DNA of 9,879 bases. Source: CAIUMH01 sp037142475 (GTDB taxonomy: Bacteria; Actinomycetota; Acidimicrobiia; Acidimicrobiales; RAAP-2). Positions 6,303 to 9,879 of the stretch are shown here, in pieces. Made by a program: the position numbers and the translations under genes. Location of the stretch: contig JBAXAR010000074.1 in the NCBI GenBank assembly GCA_037142475.1, positions 1 through 9,879 on the forward strand, written 5' to 3'. Positions within the stretch are counted from its first letter, which is position 1. Each line of letters begins with the position of its first letter. The notes under the pieces were generated by a model, which was given only the letters and a program-made list of their open reading frames with translations, made no database searches and was not told the DNA's origin.

Positions 6303-7028
6303 TCAGCCAACCTCGGGTGCGGATTGGACCGAGCTCACAAGGTTGTCGATGAGGCGACTCACCACCATGGTGACCCCGTCAGCGATTCCCTCGACGTCAC
6401 CAAGGCGGCTCAACGCCTCCTCGGTGACGAGGTCGAAGCGCACCTCATCCCATGTCCGTTCATCACCGATGACGGTGCCGTCAACGTCGAAACGAGCAAT
6501 GGTGGTGACGCCGGCTGGCTCAACGCCACGCCTTGTCGGATCGATGAACTTCCGAACCCGCATGACGTAGGACGAGCCCGCGGGAGGCTCCTCGGCGCCG
6601 ATCTCATTGGGCAGGCAGCCCATCACAATAGTGAACTCCATGCCGGCAGCCTTGTGGACGTGACTCTTCTGGAACTCATCGCGCTCTTGCATGGTGAAGA
6701 AGGCCGACCGGCTTGGGTACCGGATGATGCCGATACGATCCCACGCCGGATCGCCGGAGGACTGCTCGAGCACATCACCGTGGAAGGCCACCATGGCCCC
6801 CACCGCTGCGATCGATGCGAGGGGGGCATAGGCATCATCGGCGGCCTTGCCTGAGATCTCTTCGGTCACGCCGGCGGGCTTGGCTCCCTCGGCGTACTCA
6901 GCGACCGCTTTGTATTTCATGAGGTTGACCATCCAGATGGCTTGATCTTCATCGGCGGGAAGCCGGAACCACCTCTTGACGACATCGATGTCGATCTCTC
7001 CGTACGGGTGCTGCACGCGGCCTGCCAT
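6303..7028 (-). CDS. DUF1330-like protein, probably two dimeric-barrel halves
   Basis: This is a 241-residue soluble protein. The ATG at 7028 has the strong site GAGGAGG seven bases upstream. Residues 31-40 read IWMVNLMKYK, the typical first strand of DUF1330/ABM-like dimeric alpha-beta barrels. They are followed by an AYAPLASIAAVGAMVAFHG helix-strand pair (66-84), DRIGIIRYPSRSAFFTM (97-113), then a helix and MEFTIVMGCLP (130-140), matching one full barrel repeat. Residues 152-228 (YVMRVRKFID, GVTTIARFDVDG, TWDEVRFDLV) look like a second, more divergent half, so the protein may be an internal duplication or fusion; single-domain members are about 95-110 residues. It ends four bases before the dehalogenase start, so the two are almost surely one operon. 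A role in handling a halogenated or oxidised substrate is suggested only by that link. The family has no settled function. Confidence 0.82.
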   Translation of the reverse strand: MAGRVQHPYGEIDIDVVKRWFRLPADEDQAIWMVNLMKYKAVAEYAEGAKPAGVTEEISGKAADDAYAPLASIAAVGAMVAFHGDVLEQSSGDPAWDRIGIIRYPSRSAFFTMQERDEFQKSHVHKAAGMEFTIVMGCLPNEIGAEEPPAGSSYVMRVRKFIDPTRRGVEPAGVTTIARFDVDGTVIGDERTWDEVRFDLVTEEALSRLGDVEGIADGVTMVVSRLIDNLVSSVQSAPEVG

Positions 7029-7106
7029 GATCGATCCTCCTCGGTGTGGAGCGAGATCGTGACGTGATCGACCCGCTGGTCGAAGACGTCATCTCGTCGC
7101 TCCCTC

Positions 7107-7137
7107 ATAAAGTGTCACAAAAATTGACAGTTATCAA
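7107..7137 (-). promoter_or_regulatory. Putative promoter/operator of the dehalogenase operon with TGTCA-N7-TGACA dyad
   Basis: TGTCA (7113-7117) and TGACA (7125-7129) form a perfect five-base dyad around an A/T-rich seven-base spacer, a marked contrast to the G/C-rich surroundings. On the minus strand a -35-like TTGATA (7132-7137) lies upstream, and CTTTAT (7107-7112) is a possible -10 at a 19-base spacing, so the dyad would sit between the two boxes. This is a typical place for a repressor site. It is about 80-100 bases upstream of the start at 7028. The boxes are weak; the dyad is certain, its role is inferred. Confidence 0.45.
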
Positions 7138-7176
7138 GCACGCTCATGGTGCGTCGAGTTGGCCTCGCAGGAACAA

Positions 7177-8721
7177 TTACCGGCAGTTCGCCGGCAACTT
7201 CGGCAGTGTGCCACCTCGTCCGGGGAAGCCTCCAGCACCTGGGAGCCGACTCGGCATGCCCTTCGGGGGTTGACCAGTGAATCCTGCCGGTGGCCTGAAT
7301 CCCCCGGATGCGCCTCCGGGAGGCCCGCCCATAGGTAGCCCACTGTTCCCCTGTGATCCGGGCATCTTCGGGAAGTTTGGACACCCGGTGAGCCCTTTGC
7401 CACTGTGGCCAAACCCACCAGGTCCACCCGGCATGACAGAGGTCGCCATGGCATGAAAAGAGAACAGACCGAGAGTCATGAGACCAACCACCACGAGGCC
7501 AGCCAGCTTCAGTGGCATCTTCACCAAGAGCCACGCCCCAAGGAGAGCAAGCGCTCCGATGGCCGGCACATAGAACCGAATCACGTGCACGTCACCCCAT
7601 GATGAGGCTTCCATGCCCATTCTGGCGGTCCAGTCGTAACAGAAATAGAGCCCAAAGACGCCCAACCAAACGGCGGTCAGACCCGCCGCCACGGCAAGGT
7701 CCCGCTTGGCGGTGCTCTGAGGTCCTTGTGCGCCACGAGCCCGCACTGCGGCGATGCAGATCCAGACCACCGATATGACAGCGAGCACCAGCATCGGCAT
7801 GGTGACCAGCAGGTTCTTCGGCATCACGTTCAGGTTTCCGCTGATGGCCCCGAGACTGAAGGTGATCTCACCGCTCGAGTAGCCGGTGGAGAACGCATGA
7901 CCGTAGAGCGAGAAATTCACCCACACCAAGAACGCACCAAAAAGAACTTGGCTTCCGATCCAGAGCGGCATCGCCCGCTTCGGGATTACTCGCCGAGCCA
8001 GGAGCCAGACCAACGTCAGCGTGGCTCCCACAACGACGAGCGCAACAAGGTCGGTGTAGCGCATGAAGATCGCTGCGTCGAAGCTCGCTAGTCCAAGGAG
8101 ACCAACGAGCATCCGACGATGGTCAGTGGCCTCACGAGCCAAGAGGGTCCAGAGGATAAGTCCGCATCCAGCCGCCACCATTGAGGCATCAGTGAAGGTC
8201 GGCATCGCAGACCGCCAGGCGAACACCATCGCAGCACCCGAGCTGCAGAAGAGCCCCACGGTGGCTGTCCCGCCCCATCGGCCCAGCCACCGGCGACCAC
8301 CGAGGTAGAGGGCAATCGAGGCCAAGCCTCCGTAGAAGATGGGCGCGACCTTGAGGATTCCCAACCAGGAGAACGGGACGGCGAAGAACGGGTAGCCCGG
8401 GTTCTTCTCACTGATCCAGTGGCCGTTCGCTTGATGGATCCACTGGGCAATACCCATCCCGTGGCCACCGTCGAGTGAGGCGAAGTGCTTCAGCATCGCG
8501 GTGTACTGGGCATTCGTCAGCCAGATGTGGCCACTTCGAAGGGCCTCAATCGAGGCACGATAGGCGTAGTCGTCGGGCTCAAGCAGCTTCGACCCCGTCA
8601 CCAGGACGGCGATGGCCATGACGACGAACAGCCCGAGTGCGACGAGGGCCGGTGCGTTGAGGAGCCATCGGCGTGGTGGGGCCTCGAGGGCAGGCTCGTC
8701 GGGGACAAGAGGGTGAATCAT
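7177..8721 (-). CDS. GT-C-like polytopic membrane glycosyltransferase with Gly/Pro-rich tail
   Basis: From ATG 8721 this encodes 514 residues with about ten to eleven hydrophobic segments. After the first segment (about residues 23-42) comes EPDDYAYRASIEAL, whose Asp pair (50-51) in the first outer loop is the usual metal/catalytic mark of GT-C enzymes that use polyprenyl-phosphate sugars (PMT/ArnT-like). Residues 102-115 (WISEKNPGYPFFAV) and FMRYTD (219-224) fit the same class. The last segment ends near 429. The final 85 residues are a Gly/Pro/Met-rich tail with two cysteines, probably outside the membrane. Likely work: transfer of a sugar to a lipid or surface polymer; donor and acceptor are unknown. 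The start is uncertain: GTG 8772 would add 17 residues but has only AGGTG two bases upstream and includes a rare AGA codon, while ATG 8721 has no clear ribosome binding site and might be leaderless. Confidence 0.85.
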   Translation of the reverse strand: MIHPLVPDEPALEAPPRRWLLNAPALVALGLFVVMAIAVLVTGSKLLEPDDYAYRASIEALRSGHIWLTNAQYTAMLKHFASLDGGHGMGIAQWIHQANGHWISEKNPGYPFFAVPFSWLGILKVAPIFYGGLASIALYLGGRRWLGRWGGTATVGLFCSSGAAMVFAWRSAMPTFTDASMVAAGCGLILWTLLAREATDHRRMLVGLLGLASFDAAIFMRYTDLVALVVVGATLTLVWLLARRVIPKRAMPLWIGSQVLFGAFLVWVNFSLYGHAFSTGYSSGEITFSLGAISGNLNVMPKNLLVTMPMLVLAVISVVWICIAAVRARGAQGPQSTAKRDLAVAAGLTAVWLGVFGLYFCYDWTARMGMEASSWGDVHVIRFYVPAIGALALLGAWLLVKMPLKLAGLVVVGLMTLGLFSFHAMATSVMPGGPGGFGHSGKGLTGCPNFPKMPGSQGNSGLPMGGPPGGASGGFRPPAGFTGQPPKGMPSRLPGAGGFPGRGGTLPKLPANCR

Positions 8722-9064
8722 GGATGCGTTTCTAGTCGCCGACTTGAAGAGCCCCGTAAGGAAGAGCGGCACATCACCTAAGAATCATCGTGTTCGTCCT
8801 TCAGCGACTGGCGATGATCACCGCCGACACGCGTGGCGAAGGGAGCACCAAGCGCTCGCTCGCTGCACATGGCCTTATGGCGATTCGCCGCCACGACGAG
8901 CACACTGACGCCCCGTCGAGGACCGTTCAGGACCCTCTCCGAGGCCTTGTCTTCGCGCCCACCATCAGCCAGGGATCTGTCACATCGGAGGCGTACCCTA
9001 AGGCCAGAAACCCAGTGTCGGTAAGGCCTTTGTCCCTCCGATCGATCACCCACCAGGAGCCCTT
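8722..9064. other. Divergent intergenic region without a convincing gene
   Basis: This 343-base stretch separates the minus-strand glycosyltransferase from the plus-strand gene at 9065. Open frames exist on both strands, but their translations are Arg/Ser/His-rich with no ribosome binding site or recognisable fold. The right third holds the promoter candidate at 8977-8999, a direct repeat TAAGGCC at 8999-9005 and 9022-9028, and the AGGAG site at 9055-9059. I see nothing definable in about 8773-8976. Confidence 0.6.
8977..8999 (+). promoter_or_regulatory. Candidate RecA-NDp (PafBC-type) promoter of the gene at 9065
   Basis: CTGTCACAT (8977-8985) is followed after exactly eight bases by TACCCT (8994-8999). 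The mycobacterial LexA-independent DNA-damage promoter has TTGTCRGTG, eight bases, then TAnnnT. Here the TGTCA core, the spacing and the TAnnnT box all match, while the last three bases of the upstream box do not. The implied start near 9006 leaves a leader of about 60 bases. Assignment is by motif only. Confidence 0.4.
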
Positions 9065-9877
9065 ATGCATGCATCGATCCACCGCCACCATGACTCAGTT
9101 CTCGATATTGGTGTCACCGACCAGGACTGGGTTGACGATCTCATCGAACAGGGGCCCTCGGCGTGTCGATGGCTGTCAAATGATGCAGTCCTCGTCGCCG
9201 GGCGAGCGTGGTTAGAGGCCAAGGGCCTCGCTGAGGAGATCTCCGCCATGCGCATCGAAGGCGAACATGGCGTGATTCCCGCTCCCGGGCTCTTCGGTTT
9301 CGTCGACGATGCCGAGCGGTCGCTCCGGGAGGGAACCGAAGCCGCGGATCTGGTGGTTCGGTTGGTGAGCGAGCCGGGACTCTCCGATGAGACGCTCCGG
9401 CGAGCGGCCATGGCGGCCCACCGATCGATCACGGCGTGCGACCGCTCGTCGAGAGCCCTCCGCCAAATCGCCCAGGTTGGCTTCGGAGTCTCGGCCATGC
9501 TCGGGCCCTCCGAGAGGGTCGAACGGTTGGACCGGGTGGCGGTGGCCGCGCTCGTTGCCCCCGACGCCTCGGGCGAACGGCGAACCCTGATCGAAGACCA
9601 GATGACCCCGCAGGCTCCTGACGAAGCGGCTCTCCTCGTGGAACTCGGTGGCCTCATCTGTCGGATGTTGATCGACGGTGCGATGAGGGTGCGGATCGGT
9701 CAGGTGACCATCACCAGTAGCCACGATGGCGTCATCGAGCTCCGTGGACCGGAGATGGCCGAGAACTGGTCATCTCCGGTGCCGGTCGGTGGCGTCGTGA
9801 GGGACGTCTTCAACGCCCTCGGAGGACCGGGCGGTGTTCTGCCGCTTCCTGAAGTGATGCTCAGTCGGCCCCTCTAA
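9065..9877 (+). CDS. Hypothetical soluble protein of unknown function
   Basis: This is a 270-residue protein I do not recognise. The ATG at 9065 is set by AGGAG (9055-9059) five bases upstream, and TAA closes it at the right edge. No transmembrane segment or signal peptide is seen. Residues 1-65 are acidic and mixed (DWVDDLIEQGP; SNDAVLVAGRAWLEAKGLAEEI). Residues 75-165 are largely helical and rich in Ala, Arg, Glu and Leu (DETLRRAAMAAHRSITACDR). A C-terminal part (187-270) has a helix (AALLVELGGLICRMLIDGAM) then short strands (RVRIGQVTITS, GVIELRGPEM) and a Gly/Pro/Leu-rich end. Cysteines 34, 125 and 199 form no visible metal motif. Third positions are G/C-rich as in the neighbours, which supports a real gene. 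A damage-type promoter candidate lies upstream, so a stress role is possible but unproven. No partner gene is in view. Confidence 0.8.
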   Translation: MHASIHRHHDSVLDIGVTDQDWVDDLIEQGPSACRWLSNDAVLVAGRAWLEAKGLAEEISAMRIEGEHGVIPAPGLFGFVDDAERSLREGTEAADLVVRLVSEPGLSDETLRRAAMAAHRSITACDRSSRALRQIAQVGFGVSAMLGPSERVERLDRVAVAALVAPDASGERRTLIEDQMTPQAPDEAALLVELGGLICRMLIDGAMRVRIGQVTITSSHDGVIELRGPEMAENWSSPVPVGGVVRDVFNALGGPGGVLPLPEVMLSRPL

Positions 9878-9879
9878 TC

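Noticed and set aside
7124..7152. Perfect TTGACA on the plus strand as a -35 box
   Set aside because: No -10-like box at 16-18 bases and no plus-strand gene downstream; it is better explained as part of the TGTCA/TGACA dyad.
8778..9215. Plus- and minus-strand open frames in the intergenic region before 9065
   Set aside because: No ribosome binding sites, no conserved-looking segments, and the plus frame runs into the better-supported gene at 9065 out of frame.
1..9879. A defence island, CRISPR array, toxin-antitoxin pair or mobile element
   Set aside because: No transposase, integrase, repeat array, small paired toxin-antitoxin frames or nuclease motifs were seen; base composition and codon use look uniform throughout.

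Overview
The window is high-GC bacterial DNA with dense short-spaced genes, strong G/C bias at third codon positions, GTG/TTG alternative starts and GGAG-type ribosome binding sites. Gene content (a DEAD-box helicase of the GRGRTGSGKT type with an RGG-like tail, an RDD protein with a zinc ribbon, a DhlA-like haloalkane dehalogenase) suggests an Actinomycetota chromosome, possibly an environmental Acidimicrobiia-type lineage. That placement is inferred from style and not proven. I see no rRNA, tRNA, insertion sequence, prophage or CRISPR.

Layout. 1-1004: two divergent membrane-associated genes, a truncated membrane-anchored protein (possibly redoxin-like) and a polytopic protein with a CcdA-like SPC motif. 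1148-2737: a DEAD-box RNA helicase with a hairpin over its ribosome binding site, a low-complexity Gly/Arg/Ser tail and a T-tailed terminator. 2899-3174: a 91-residue ABM-like dimeric-barrel protein. 3194-3237: a long hairpin between convergent genes. 3294-3968 (minus): a zinc-ribbon/RDD membrane protein. 4111-5346 (plus): a TrmA/RumA-type RNA uracil-C5 methyltransferase with an intact 4Fe-4S cysteine set. 5381-7028 (minus): a coupled two-gene unit of a DUF1330-like protein followed by a haloalkane dehalogenase, with a TGTCA-N7-TGACA dyad upstream. 7177-8721 (minus): a GT-C-like membrane glycosyltransferase with a Gly/Pro-rich tail. 8722-9064: a divergent intergenic region holding a candidate DNA-damage-type promoter. 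9065-9877 (plus): an unrecognised soluble protein.

Most of these genes are independent housekeeping or accessory functions. Two groupings look functional: the dehalogenase pair, which are joined by a 4-base gap and probably co-transcribed, and the divergent pair at the left edge, which may serve extracytoplasmic thiol redox. I found no clear, wholly new multi-gene system. The best leads are the dehalogenase/DUF1330-like operon with its dyad, the unrecognised 270-residue gene behind a RecA-NDp-like promoter, and the occluded ribosome binding site of the helicase.
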